Of a stretch of 6,685 nt of DNA, positions 6,582 through 6,685 are shown piece by piece (positions within the stretch are counted from its first letter, which is position 1; each line of letters begins with the position of its first letter). The position numbers and the translations under genes were made by a program. Origin of the DNA: Piscirickettsiaceae bacterium (GTDB lineage: Bacteria > Pseudomonadota > Gammaproteobacteria > Thiomicrospirales > Thiomicrospiraceae); assembly GCA_021767305.1 (NCBI GenBank), contig JAASTL010000047.1, positions 1 to 6,685 on the forward strand, read 5' to 3'. The notes under the pieces are model-generated. The model was not told where the DNA came from and did not search any database. It saw only the letters and a list, made by a program, of their open reading frames with translations.

Positions 6582-6685
6582 TTGGTTGCTAAACATTTTG
6601 CCTATGCCTTTACAGTGCAAACACACAAATAGACTAAATTATCAAAAAATGAGTTAGCTATTTTCAAAAACCATCTGTATATCAG
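6582..6685. other. AT-rich tail after glyA, no gene seen
   Basis: These 104 bases contain no convincing open frame, no strong hairpin with a T-run and no clear promoter. In many gammaproteobacteria nrdR follows glyA, but nothing here shows whether that is so. Confidence 0.5.

Noticed and set aside
5170..6588. An 11-bp inverted match (TTAATTGGTTG after glyA and its complement at 5170-5180) that appears to flank glyA.
   Set aside because: Several 11-bp inverted matches are expected by chance in a window of this size. There is no direct repeat beside either copy, and glyA is core chromosome.
6609..6640. A possible promoter (TTTACA ... TAAATT) after glyA.
   Set aside because: The 20-bp spacing is too long, and no downstream gene is visible to support it.
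6646..6665. A weak AAAAT/ATTTT hairpin after glyA as a terminator.
   Set aside because: The stem is short and AT-only with an unpaired middle, so it is not credible as an intrinsic terminator.

Overview
The window reads as ordinary chromosome from a gammaproteobacterium of moderate, slightly AT-leaning base composition. GlyA and EttA align with their Escherichia coli counterparts almost end to end. A protein-acetyltransferase (Pat/PatZ type) tail and an exported DsrE-like protein would fit a marine or sulfur-oxidising lineage such as Thiomicrospira/Hydrogenovibrio. That placement is an impression, not something the sequence proves.

Layout, left to right. (1) Positions 2-1039 (+) hold the C-terminal part of an NDP-forming acyl-CoA-synthetase-like/GNAT acetyltransferase, cut by the window edge. 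(2) Positions 1040-1349 hold no gene. They contain a compact element with 13-bp terminal inverted repeats, a 5-bp flanking direct repeat and hairpin-like internal symmetry (MITE-like), followed by a rho-independent terminator. (3) Four genes lie on the minus strand, in transcription order: ettA (5013-3343), a PAS-GGDEF protein with a degenerate active site (3338-2427), an exported DsrE-family protein (2360-1872) and a tandem 4-oxalocrotonate-tautomerase-like protein (1778-1350). A strong terminator separates the last two. (4) Positions 5014-5309 form a divergent control region. (5) glyA (5310-6581, +) is complete, and the last 104 bases hold no recognisable gene.

Functionally this is mostly housekeeping: serine/glycine/one-carbon metabolism (glyA), translation control by cellular energy state (ettA) and protein acetylation (pat). 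The less ordinary parts are the MITE-like element and the ettA/PAS-GGDEF pair. In that pair the second gene begins 4 nt after the ettA stop, has its ribosome binding site inside ettA, and has lost several residues needed to make cyclic di-GMP. No CRISPR array, tRNA, rRNA or complete insertion sequence was seen, and I do not see a clear new multi-gene system.
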